DNA from: a virus
IMG/VR virus record: IMGVR_UViG_3300006921_000175
Location: 1-22,548 of that record
DNA length: 22,548 bases
Direction: 5' to 3' (one strand)
This document shows, piece by piece, positions 7,163 through 13,390 of the stretch. The notes beneath the pieces are model-generated. The model made no database searches. It saw only the letters and a list, made by a program, of their open reading frames with translations, and had not been told where the DNA came from. Position numbers and translations under genes: made by a program. The stretch's first letter is position 1. The number at the start of each line of letters is the position of its first letter.

Positions 7163-7335
7163 GCGCTCGCAACTTTACTAAAGGTCCATTAAAGTACAGA
7201 CCTATATGGTACGATGGGGATATTTTAAAGGCATGTGTTTTTGGGGTAGGATTAGGATTTGTTCTATCAATTATATTATTTTCTTCTTTCTTCACGACGG
7301 CCAACTGTGTGGTTAACAGTGTCACTAGGTTTTAG
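7159..7335 (+). CDS. Small single-pass membrane protein (58 aa)
   Basis: The ATG overlaps the cyclase stop by four bases (ATGA), and the frame ends at a TAG at 7333-7335, immediately before a promoter. A basic, aromatic N-terminus (residues 1-22) is followed by a hydrophobic helix at about 24-46 (ACVFGVGLGFVLSIILFSSFF) and a short tail with one Cys. It is the last gene of the curli-cyclase transcription unit. It could be an accessory of the cyclase or a lysis/envelope protein, but I recognise no family. The overlap with the upstream gene and the length of open frame favour a real gene. Confidence 0.5.
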   Translation: MSARNFTKGPLKYRPIWYDGDILKACVFGVGLGFVLSIILFSSFFTTANCVVNSVTRF

Positions 7336-7337
7336 TA

Positions 7338-7366
7338 TTGACAAACAGAGACTAATCTGTTATCAT
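7338..7366 (+). promoter_or_regulatory. Strong sigma70-type promoter (TTGACA-N17-TATCAT)
   Basis: TTGACA at 7338-7343 and TATCAT at 7361-7366 are 17 bases apart, in the first true gap after the curli unit. Predicted transcription starts near 7373, just ahead of the Shine-Dalgarno GAGG and the ATG at 7388. The -35 element is in a TATTGACAA context shared with four other intergenic promoters in the window. Confidence 0.8.
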
Positions 7367-7387
7367 ATATAAAACAATGAGGTAAAA

Positions 7388-7579
7388 ATGGATACATATA
7401 CACACACATTACTTGCGCTTTTTTGCATGATATTCTGTTGGTTTTGGGGTCGTCATCTTTCAACGAAAAACATCATCAGCCATTTGTTGGATACGTTGGA
7501 ACGTGATGGATATATCAAAACCAAAATCGATTCGGACGGTGATAAATGTTTGATAAAATTTGAGGAAATGAATAAATGA
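7388..7579 (+). CDS. Small membrane-anchored protein (63 aa)
   Basis: GAGG lies six bases before the ATG, and a strong promoter lies just upstream, so this is the first gene of a new transcript. Residues about 8-21 (LLALFCMIFCWFWG) form a membrane helix. The rest is a small soluble domain (ISHLLDTLERDGYIKTKIDSDGD) with a helix-then-hairpin pattern like a winged-helix fragment. Proteins of this size and pattern are common in T4-like marine phages and have no assigned role. It overlaps the next, lipoprotein gene by 4 bases (ATGA), so both probably act at the host envelope early in infection. Confidence 0.62.
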   Translation: MDTYTHTLLALFCMIFCWFWGRHLSTKNIISHLLDTLERDGYIKTKIDSDGDKCLIKFEEMNK

Positions 7580-7980
7580 AGTCTGCTCTAATTGTTGGCG
7601 CTTTGGTGTCTTGTCTAACTCTTACAGCTTGTAACTCTGTAACGAACCGACAAGGTGGTGCATTACTTGGTGGTGTCGCCGGTGGTATTTTAGGTAATCA
7701 AGTTGGTGGTGGTAACGGTAAGACTGTTGCAACTATTGGTGGTGCAATACTAGGCACCATTGCTGGGTCACAGATTGGTGGAAACATTGATCGTCAGAAT
7801 CAGCAACCGACTCAGATTATTGTGCAAAATCCACAACCTATTCATTCAACTGATGCATGTCATGCTTATGTTAGAAATCAAGGCGCATATGCATCTTGTA
7901 AACGCGGCGTGGCACAACGTAATGCAGAGCTGCAACGAAGGTTGGAACGTGAAGCATATAAAGTGGGAAATCACAATTAA
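7576..7980 (+). CDS. Glycine-zipper lipoprotein, 17-kDa surface-antigen-like
   Basis: The signal peptide ends in the lipobox LTAC (Cys19). The mature part holds a double glycine-zipper hairpin (residues about 27-70: GGALLGGVAGGILGNQVGGG, then GGAILGTIAGSQIGG). This is the hallmark of the Rickettsia 17-kDa antigen/2TM family of outer-membrane-associated lipoproteins. A C-terminal tail of about 60 residues carries two Cys (DACHAYVRNQGAYASC) and a basic helix. It is probably inserted in the inner leaflet of the outer membrane or the periplasm of the host. Possible roles are envelope alteration or superinfection exclusion, both inferred. The family is typical of alphaproteobacteria, so transfer from a host is plausible. 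Confidence 0.82.
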   Translation: MKSALIVGALVSCLTLTACNSVTNRQGGALLGGVAGGILGNQVGGGNGKTVATIGGAILGTIAGSQIGGNIDRQNQQPTQIIVQNPQPIHSTDACHAYVRNQGAYASCKRGVAQRNAELQRRLEREAYKVGNHN

Positions 7981-7985
7981 AACTA

Positions 7986-8014
7986 TTGACATTGTATCTG
8001 TGGTTTGATATTAT
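7986..8014 (+). promoter_or_regulatory. Strong sigma70-type promoter (TTGACA-N17-TATTAT)
   Basis: TTGACA at 7986-7991 and TATTAT at 8009-8014 are 17 bases apart. The -35 box is preceded by ACTA, the same context as the tmRNA and gp32 promoters. It lies in the 54-base gap before the bS21 gene and would start a short leader carrying the GAGGAGA ribosome-binding site at 8024-8030. Confidence 0.85.
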
Positions 8015-8034
8015 AACTGAAATGAGGAGATAAG

Positions 8035-8238
8035 ATGAAAGTTGAAGTTCGTAATGATAACGTTGATGTTGCTCTAAGAATTCTGAAGAAGAAACTTCAA
8101 GAGGATGGTTTCTACACTGAGATCCGAGAACGTGAACGTTTCAGGTCAAAAGGTGAGAAACGAAGACTGGCGAAGGCTGCTGGTCGTAGACGTTATTTGA
8201 AATCTTTGGAGAAAAGGAAAGTTGAATTCGGATACTGA
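8035..8238 (+). CDS. rpsU: Ribosomal protein bS21, phage-encoded
   Basis: The 67-residue protein has the bS21 layout: VEVRNDNVDVALRILKKKL, then GFYTEIRERERF, followed by a long basic helix (SKGEKRRLAKAAGRRRYLKSLEKRK in overlapping pieces). bS21 is a late-assembling small-subunit protein near the mRNA anti-Shine-Dalgarno site and can exchange on mature ribosomes. Phage copies, known from several marine phages including pelagiphages, are thought to bias host ribosomes towards phage mRNA. It has its own strong promoter and the best Shine-Dalgarno in the region (GAGGAGA), suggesting high early expression. Its last 17 bases contain the start of the next gene. Confidence 0.9.
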   Translation: MKVEVRNDNVDVALRILKKKLQEDGFYTEIRERERFRSKGEKRRLAKAAGRRRYLKSLEKRKVEFGY

Positions 8239-8548
8239 TTCTAGTGTAAGAACTAGTACAATTGAATTAAAGACTCATGAAATACCAACAAAAACAGTTA
8301 CTCCTACAAGTGGACCAAGTTGGTATCTCAAGTGGCTTTCAAGTGCATTTTTAATTGTTGGTCTTTTTTTGACTGCAAACAATTTATATCCTTGGAACCT
8401 TGCATTTCATGGTATAGGTCTTTTTGGTTGGTTCATTGTTTCAATTCTTTGGAATGACCGCGCATTGTTAATTGTAAATGCTGTTGGTCTTACTTTGTTA
8501 CTAAATGGTTTATTGGCTCATTATCTAAAAGGTTATGTTGGTGGCTAA
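8222..8548 (+). CDS. DUF6552-like integral membrane protein (108 aa)
   Basis: There is no ATG, so a TTG at 8222, inside the end of the bS21 gene and just after AAAAGGAAAG, is the best start. A soluble N-terminus of about 33 residues rich in Ser/Thr is followed by SWYLKWLSSAFLIVGLFLTANNLYPWNL-type membrane segments. I count three helices at about 35-52, 58-74 and 77-97 (FLIVGLFLTANNLY, HGIGLFGWFIVSIL, RALLIVNAVGLTLLLNGL). This fits a small conserved membrane protein of T4-like cyanophages and pelagiphages that I recall as DUF6552. Function is unknown. It overlaps bS21 by 17 and the next gene by 14 bases. Confidence 0.65.
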   Translation: MNSDTDSSVRTSTIELKTHEIPTKTVTPTSGPSWYLKWLSSAFLIVGLFLTANNLYPWNLAFHGIGLFGWFIVSILWNDRALLIVNAVGLTLLLNGLLAHYLKGYVGG

Positions 8549-9098
8549 AAAAATTCGTGCAAAAACTCAGAACAGTGGTTGGTCTGATCCTTCTAAGAAA
8601 AAGAAGACTCGCAAACCACGTAAACCTATGACTGAGGAACAACGGCGGGCCGCTGCTGAACGTCTTAAGAAGGCACGAGAGGCTCGTGCAAAAAAGAATC
8701 CTAACTATGGTAAGACTGGTCTTCATTCATCTCTACATGATTTGGATGAGGAGCATGAACTGCATCCTGATAAAATCAAGGAATGGATTAGGGTACAAAA
8801 AGATTTCATCTCTTCTGAAAAGAGAAACGAAAGAAACAATGTTAAAGGTGCAACTTCCCGTAAAATTAGCCATGAAGGGTATGTGAGAAGTATGCAAACA
8901 TATTTGAAGGATGGTGTGTGGGTCGATTTGTTTTATGGCGAAAGGCAACAATACAAAATGGAATTTATTTGTGCAGCCATGGCATATTATCATGAAGGAC
9001 CATATAAGGGTATGCCAAAACGAAGTGTGGGTGTCTGGTATCCAGATATCAATTGTGTTTACACAAAGGAAATGTTTGATTCGGATAGGAGTGGTTAA
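8535..9098 (+). CDS. Conserved marine T4-like phage protein with basic N-terminus (187 aa)
   Basis: The ATG at 8535 lies in the overlap with the membrane-protein gene. Residues 1-55 are strongly basic and helical (KKKKTRKPRKP, then MTEEQRRAAAERLKKAREAR), like a nucleic-acid-binding or ribosome-binding tail. The C-terminal two-thirds form a compact domain with aromatic motifs (KEWIRVQKDF, YVRSMQTYLKDGVWVDLFYG, CAAMAYYHEGPYKGMPKRSVGVWYPD in pieces). I recognise it as a hypothetical protein conserved in T4-like cyanophages and pelagiphages, but no function is known to me. Its place behind bS21 in one operon makes a translation- or RNA-linked role conceivable. Confidence 0.7.
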   Translation: MLVAKKIRAKTQNSGWSDPSKKKKTRKPRKPMTEEQRRAAAERLKKAREARAKKNPNYGKTGLHSSLHDLDEEHELHPDKIKEWIRVQKDFISSEKRNERNNVKGATSRKISHEGYVRSMQTYLKDGVWVDLFYGERQQYKMEFICAAMAYYHEGPYKGMPKRSVGVWYPDINCVYTKEMFDSDRSG

Positions 9099-9527
9099 GT
9101 GACCATGTGTGAAGAACCGATTCAGAAAAATAACGTGATTGCTGGGCCGTGGAAGGCAAGGCCCAAGAGAGAAGTTATTCTTCAGGATGAGAAAATCATT
9201 GAAGACCAAGAGAACGCAATGTTCTGTGATACTCTGACTGAAGGGTTGTTGATTCAGATGATTAACACTATAGATGAGAATGGATTTGAAACTAATACTG
9301 AAAACTTTTTGAGAGATATGGGTTGGATTATTGAATCTGTTCGCAGCACTCTATATAGAGAGATGGATTTAGAGCATCCAATGTCTGAATTGATACGAGA
9401 ATTTACTAAAGAAATAGAGCCTGAAGAAAAACAAAAGTCTCGTCACTTTATTTTAGATATGGGAAGATTGGGTGATACATTGAAAAGATTTCGGAATGAA
9501 GATGAAGATGAAAAAGAAACAGAGTAA
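9099..9527 (+). CDS. Conserved phage protein, acidic, unknown function (142 aa)
   Basis: The GTG at 9099 directly follows the previous stop and is 7 bases after AGGAG. The ATG at 9105 would leave 13 bases, so the GTG is preferred. The protein begins with a short basic motif (VIAGPWKARPKREVIL). It continues with two amphipathic helical regions (TEGLLIQMINTIDENGFE, FLRDMGWIIESVRSTLYREM) and a very charged C-terminus (FRNEDEDEKETE). No catalytic motif is evident. Similar proteins occur at this place in T4-like marine phages. It overlaps the oxygenase gene by 32 bases, which accounts for the alternating Asp/Glu/Lys tail seen in both reading frames. Confidence 0.65.
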   Translation: MTMCEEPIQKNNVIAGPWKARPKREVILQDEKIIEDQENAMFCDTLTEGLLIQMINTIDENGFETNTENFLRDMGWIIESVRSTLYREMDLEHPMSELIREFTKEIEPEEKQKSRHFILDMGRLGDTLKRFRNEDEDEKETE

Positions 9528-10176
9528 GTTCCATGAGGTGTTTAGTCCAACAATATTAGAGACACAAGTATCCGACAGATTTGTTGACATCATTAATAGA
9601 GTTGGTGACAGTGTGTTAAGTGATTCCATGTACATTGCCAAGTGGGATTGGTCACACAAGCTTGTTGGTAAAGTAACCAGTGAAGTTCAGATACCCATCT
9701 CTGATAAGGATGAAAAAGAATTTCTTTTTAAGATTATGCGTGAGAAATGTCTTGAATACTTGAATTACATTATTAGTAAGAACCGAGCATATCTTTGGTA
9801 TAAGATGGCTGGACGTGACACAAAACCTACCGTAGATAACATTCATTTAGTTCATAGTTGGATTGTCAGTCAATATGCTGGAGAGTACAATCCTTATCAT
9901 CATCATGGCGGTGATATTTCTGCTGTGGTGTATCTAAAAATTCCTGATGGTATGGAAGAAGAGTTAAGGAAAGAGTATCAAGATCACTATCCTTCAAACG
10001 GATTGATTGAATTCATGTATGGTGAAAATCAAGACATGAGAAGTGACAATATCAAGTTCAAACCAGAGGTAGGAACTATGTTATTGTTTCCCTCTTATTT
10101 GAAACATTTTGTGTATCCTTTTTACAGTGAAGGTGAGAGAAGAAGTATGAGCTTCAATGCTCATATGAAAGTATGA
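9496..10176 (+). CDS. 2OG-Fe(II) oxygenase-like protein 1 (TIGR02466/P4H-like)
   Basis: Several ATGs cluster at 9496, 9502 and 9508; the first is used. The core reads LVHSWIVSQYAGEYNPYHHHGGDISAVVYL (in pieces), giving His135-137 and Asp140 as the HxD-type iron ligands. The distal ligand is probably His204 in LKHFVYPF, with a downstream Arg in ERRSMSFN for 2-oxoglutarate. The strands GTMLLFPSYLKH and the double-stranded beta-helix order fit the family. Such enzymes hydroxylate proteins, nucleic acids or small molecules, and T4-like marine phages often carry several with unknown substrates. Two further oxygenases of this group occur in the window. It overlaps the next gene by four bases. Confidence 0.8.
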   Translation: MKMKMKKKQSKFHEVFSPTILETQVSDRFVDIINRVGDSVLSDSMYIAKWDWSHKLVGKVTSEVQIPISDKDEKEFLFKIMREKCLEYLNYIISKNRAYLWYKMAGRDTKPTVDNIHLVHSWIVSQYAGEYNPYHHHGGDISAVVYLKIPDGMEEELRKEYQDHYPSNGLIEFMYGENQDMRSDNIKFKPEVGTMLLFPSYLKHFVYPFYSEGERRSMSFNAHMKV

Positions 10177-10403
10177 AGGAATTAATAATTCTGGTTATAA
10201 TGTCTTACCCCCAACATCAGTACCCTGATTTTGTAAAGATAACCCAACAAGACGGTCGGCCTCTGGTTTTTAATAACTATGAAGATTGTTCTGATTATAT
10301 TGATAGAAACTTTGAGAAGTTACAAAAGTTTGCAAGACTTGCAGAACCAGAAGCAAATGACGCATATATGATGACGTGTGCTGAAAAGAGATACCATAAA
10401 TGA
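10173..10403 (+). CDS. Small conserved protein, unknown (76 aa)
   Basis: It begins in a 4-base overlap with the oxygenase (ATGA) and ends in a 4-base overlap with the RNase H gene, which supports a real gene. The first ten residues are hydrophobic (MKELIILVIM), but no convincing signal peptide follows. The rest is a small alpha/beta domain with DGRPLVFNNYEDCSDYIDRNF and two Cys. It may be a phage-conserved accessory protein of unknown role. No motif identifies a function. Confidence 0.55.
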   Translation: MKELIILVIMSYPQHQYPDFVKITQQDGRPLVFNNYEDCSDYIDRNFEKLQKFARLAEPEANDAYMMTCAEKRYHK

Positions 10404-11257
10404 TTTTAGTTGATATGAACCAAATTGGTGTTGCAAGTGTCATGATGCACTTGAACATCACAAAACGTGATAGTGTTGATGTGCCTTTGGTGCGTCACAT
10501 GATTCTTAATTCTCTTCGTATGTATCGTCATAAGTTTAATGAAGAGTATGGTGAGCTGGTTATCTGTTATGATTCCAGACACTATTGGAGACGTGATTTC
10601 TTTCCAGAGTATAAAGCCAGTAGAAAGAAAACCAGAGAAACTTCTGGTCACAATTGGAATGACATCTTTGAATGTCTGAATACTGTCAAAGATGAACTCA
10701 TAGAATTTTTTCCGTACAAGGTTCTTGAGGTATACGGTGCAGAGGCTGATGATATTATTGCTGCATTGTGTCTTGAACTTGAATTTGATAATGGTAAGAC
10801 ATTGATTCTGTCCGGCGACAAAGACTTTGTTCAGTTGCAGAAATATAGTAACGTCACACAATACAGCCCAATCACGAAAAAGTTTGTGGATGGTGTTGAC
10901 CCTAATGAATATCTCTGTGAACATATTCTTAAGGGTGATGTAAGTGATGGTGTTCCAAATGTGTTATCGCCGGACAATACGTTTGTTGATGGGTTGCGTC
11001 AGCGTCCATTGAGTAAGAAAAAGATTGCTGATATCTTAGAGGATTTGAATGAAGGTGAATTGCTTTATGCAGCATCTTGGTATCGTAATTATCAGAGGAA
11101 TCAGAAGCTGATTGATTTGAAAGAATCACCTAAAGAGTTGTTTTTGGAATGTATAGAGTCATATCAAAAAGCACCAGAAGGTGACCGTAGTAAACTACTA
11201 AATTATTTTATAGATAATAAGTTAAAAGATTTGATGGACAACATAGGAGATTTTTAA
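10400..11257 (+). CDS. rnh: T4-type RNase H (FEN-1-like 5' nuclease)
   Basis: This 285-residue FEN-superfamily nuclease has the acidic metal centre spread over the expected motifs: MILVDMN (Asp5), VICYDSRHYWRR (Asp58), GAEADD (Glu115, Asp117, Asp118), LSGDKDF (Asp140, Asp142) and KGDVSDG (Asp180, Asp183). The basic PEYKASRK helical-arch motif is also present. In T4 the enzyme removes RNA primers and 5' flaps from lagging-strand fragments, stimulated by gp32 and gp45. A gp32 gene lies 10 kb downstream here. Length and motif spacing are normal, so it should be active. It is joined by a 4-base overlap to the small gene upstream and followed one base later by the DUF6433-like gene. Confidence 0.92.
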   Translation: MILVDMNQIGVASVMMHLNITKRDSVDVPLVRHMILNSLRMYRHKFNEEYGELVICYDSRHYWRRDFFPEYKASRKKTRETSGHNWNDIFECLNTVKDELIEFFPYKVLEVYGAEADDIIAALCLELEFDNGKTLILSGDKDFVQLQKYSNVTQYSPITKKFVDGVDPNEYLCEHILKGDVSDGVPNVLSPDNTFVDGLRQRPLSKKKIADILEDLNEGELLYAASWYRNYQRNQKLIDLKESPKELFLECIESYQKAPEGDRSKLLNYFIDNKLKDLMDNIGDF

Positions 11258-11258
11258 T

Positions 11259-11735
11259 ATGCCATATACACCATTAATGTCTGAGGTTTTGGACAAAGTT
11301 GCGAAAGCGAAGAGTAAAGATAAGAAGGTTGAGTTGTTGAGACAACACAATACAGACGCATTGAGAATGGTTCTCAAGTCGTCTTTTGATCCCAACATTG
11401 AATGGGATTTGCCAGAAGGTGATGTTCCATACACACCAAATGATGCTCCAGAAGGAACAGAGCATAACATGCTTGTACATGAGGCAAGAACTTTGTTTCA
11501 TTATATTAAGGGTGGCAATCCTCAATTGACAGGTAACCGTAGAGAAAACATGTTTATTCAAATGTTGGAAGGGTTGCATCAAAATGAAGCAGAACTTGTG
11601 GTTGCTGCAAAGGACAAGGCTCTACACAGAAAGTATAAGGGTTTATCTGCTAACGTGGTAAAAGAAGCATTTGGTTGGACTGAAGATTATATGCAACCAG
11701 ATGATGATTATCCAGGCGAACACGCAAGATCGTAA
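11259..11735 (+). CDS. DUF6433-like conserved T4-type phage protein (158 aa)
   Basis: It begins MPYTPLMSEVLDKV and contains HNTDALRMVLKSSFDP, the segment VPYTPNDAPEGTEHNML, then YIKGGNP and NMFIQMLEGLHQNEAELVVAAKDK. I recall this series of motifs from a helical protein found in nearly all T4-like cyanophages and related phages (DUF6433). Its function is unknown. The family often lies near replication genes, as it does here next to RNase H. It is wholly soluble, with no Cys and no obvious catalytic residues. Its stop (TAA) shares a base with the next ATG. Confidence 0.78.
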   Translation: MPYTPLMSEVLDKVAKAKSKDKKVELLRQHNTDALRMVLKSSFDPNIEWDLPEGDVPYTPNDAPEGTEHNMLVHEARTLFHYIKGGNPQLTGNRRENMFIQMLEGLHQNEAELVVAAKDKALHRKYKGLSANVVKEAFGWTEDYMQPDDDYPGEHARS

Positions 11736-12211
11736 TGGATGTTGGTGTTTGGGTAACTGGGAGCATATTGGCTCTTGGTGGTATATTAGGTGCCTCTTGG
11801 TACACACAAGACAAAGAAAAACAGATAGAGTGTCTTGCTAAAAACTTGTACTTTGAGGTTGGAAATCAAGGCACAGCAGGAATGCTTGCTGTGTCTTCTG
11901 TTGTTATAAATCGTATCAATGACGATAGATTTCCAAGCACTATGTGTAAAGTGATCCATCAAAAAAGAGGTGGTGTTTGTCAATTTAGCTGGTATTGTGA
12001 TAAAAAATCTGATAATCCATCAGACAAAAAAATATATCAAGAAAAACTTGACTTTGTTCGTAAATTGTTAGATAATGATAGACAGTGGGTTGACATCACA
12101 GATGGTGCAACAAACTACCACGCTAATTATGTTAGACCCTCTTGGAGAAAGAGGTTAAAAAGAACAACTGAAATTGATAAACATATTTTTTATAGATGGA
12201 ATAAAAAATAA
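11735..12211 (+). CDS. SleB-like cell wall hydrolase (lytic transglycosylase type) with N-terminal membrane anchor
   Basis: Residues 5-22 form an uncleaved or signal-arrest-type helix (VWVTGSILALGGILGASW). The catalytic domain (about 30-158) has LAKNLYFEVGNQGTAGMLAV with the presumed catalytic Glu41. It also has VVINRINDDRFPSTMCKVI, CQFSWYCD, the conserved ATNYHANYV, and WRKRL with a terminal HIFYR. These are the signatures of the Hydrolase_2/SleB family that cleaves glycan strands of peptidoglycan. The phage role is probably host lysis (endolysin) or local wall opening. A second peptidoglycan-type enzyme (M15) lies 4 kb downstream. The gene overlaps its upstream neighbour by one base and abuts the PP-loop gene. 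Confidence 0.85.
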   Translation: MDVGVWVTGSILALGGILGASWYTQDKEKQIECLAKNLYFEVGNQGTAGMLAVSSVVINRINDDRFPSTMCKVIHQKRGGVCQFSWYCDKKSDNPSDKKIYQEKLDFVRKLLDNDRQWVDITDGATNYHANYVRPSWRKRLKRTTEIDKHIFYRWNKK

Positions 12212-13390
12212 ATGGTAATGTTTGATTATCACCTTCTTTTTAGATTTGCAAATACGAAAAGAGTAAAAATTATTTGGTGTCGAGATCATCAAACACACGG
12301 TGTTCGCTTTAATAACCCAGTTATCAAATATGTTGCTAAATTTGTTGGAGCCACTACTACTATAGTAGATAGAACAGGACAGACTAATACCTCTTGGTTT
12401 GATTATAGTCCAATTCCTTCTGATGTTAATACAGAAAAGTCATTTGAAACTTGTGCATTAGAAACAGCAGAAAATATTTGGAATCTAGCTCGTAAGAAAA
12501 ATAATCTTCCTGTTCATATTGGATGGAGTGGCGGAATAGATTCTTCTGTTGCACTTCTAGCTTTGTTAGAAACAAAACCTATTGACAAAGAATTGCATGT
12601 AAGATATACTATAGATTCAATAGAGGAATTTCCAAGTCTATACAATGAAGTAGTTTCCAAGCAATGGAAACCTGTACCAGTGGATATGTTGTACGACACT
12701 GATTACTATAACAGAACAGATTGTCTTAAAGTATCTGGTGATTGTGGTGACCAACTTTTTGGTAGTGATAGTATATTAGATGATGATAATGCTTTTCATG
12801 ATTCTTGGCAAATTATGAAAAAATGGGATTTAGAGAAAGTATATGCTCCAGTTTTTTTAGAAGGGGGTAAACGTTCAGTTTGGCCAGCAGATTTAGAAAT
12901 GCAACCTGAACTTTGGAAATACATAGACAACCATGTTACTCGTGCACCATTTGAAATTAAAACTAGATTTGATTTATATTGGTGGATTAATTTTTCTTTA
13001 AAGTGGCAACATGTTAAGTATCGTATGCCAATACAATTTTCTGGTGCGACAGAATACAAATCTAATTTAGCATTTTTTGATACAGAGGACTTTCAACGTT
13101 GGTCATTGTCAAATCATGATAAGAAACACAAGTATACTTGGACATCTTATAAATGGCCCGCAAAAGAATTTATCCACAAATATCATCCTGATAAAGATTA
13201 TCTTATTTACAAAAGGAAAGTTGGTTCTGGGATGAGTTCAGATCCTTGGCGTAAGAAGGGAGAAAAATGGCCCAATCGACCGCAGTTGATTTTAAGTGAT
13301 GGTAGAATATGGAAATATAGTGATGGAGAAATACCGGCACATGTTGATGAAGAGGTTTCAATTTTTGAAGAGTTTTATTGGTTAAGATAA
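12212..13390 (+). CDS. Asparagine-synthase-like PP-loop ATPase without a glutaminase domain
   Basis: The ATG follows the previous stop directly. The PP-loop SGGIDSS at residues 106-112 and a later SGDCGDQLFG (175-184), equivalent to the GxGGDELFG of asparagine synthases, mark an AsnB-type ATP-pyrophosphatase domain that adenylates a carboxylate. The N-terminal ~95 residues are short and have no catalytic Cys1, so no glutamine amidotransferase domain is present. The amine donor would have to be ammonia or another protein. Many lines of this gene look more AT-rich than the curli region, which may reflect separate acquisition. Substrates could be asparagine, a surface sugar/amino acid or a modified base; the sequence does not say. 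It overlaps the next gene by one base. Confidence 0.78.
   Translation: MVMFDYHLLFRFANTKRVKIIWCRDHQTHGVRFNNPVIKYVAKFVGATTTIVDRTGQTNTSWFDYSPIPSDVNTEKSFETCALETAENIWNLARKKNNLPVHIGWSGGIDSSVALLALLETKPIDKELHVRYTIDSIEEFPSLYNEVVSKQWKPVPVDMLYDTDYYNRTDCLKVSGDCGDQLFGSDSILDDDNAFHDSWQIMKKWDLEKVYAPVFLEGGKRSVWPADLEMQPELWKYIDNHVTRAPFEIKTRFDLYWWINFSLKWQHVKYRMPIQFSGATEYKSNLAFFDTEDFQRWSLSNHDKKHKYTWTSYKWPAKEFIHKYHPDKDYLIYKRKVGSGMSSDPWRKKGEKWPNRPQLILSDGRIWKYSDGEIPAHVDEEVSIFEEFYWLR
12582..12610 (+). promoter_or_regulatory. Promoter-like sequence inside the PP-loop gene (TTGACA-N17-TATACT)
   Basis: A consensus TTGACA at 12582-12587 and TATACT at 12605-12610, exactly 17 bases apart, sit inside the coding frame (encoding IDKELHVRYT). 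The -35 is preceded by CTA as in the intergenic promoters. It could feed the downstream PhoH/oxygenase/exonuclease genes, but AT-rich coding DNA can produce such matches by chance. Confidence 0.35.

Noticed and set aside
7760-8008. Second + frame inside the glycine-zipper lipoprotein
   Set aside because: It starts in the middle of the lipoprotein gene, has no ribosome-binding site, and runs through the promoter at 7986.
8733-9209. Minus-strand open frame of 158 codons
   Set aside because: It is a mirror of the conserved gene at 8535 and the gene at 9099; the composition (His/Cys/Phe-rich) is typical of an antisense shadow.
10406-10924. Long open frame on the minus strand (172 codons)
   Set aside because: It is antisense to the well-supported RNase H gene, has no ribosome-binding site, and its product has no recognisable motif; all real genes here are on the + strand.
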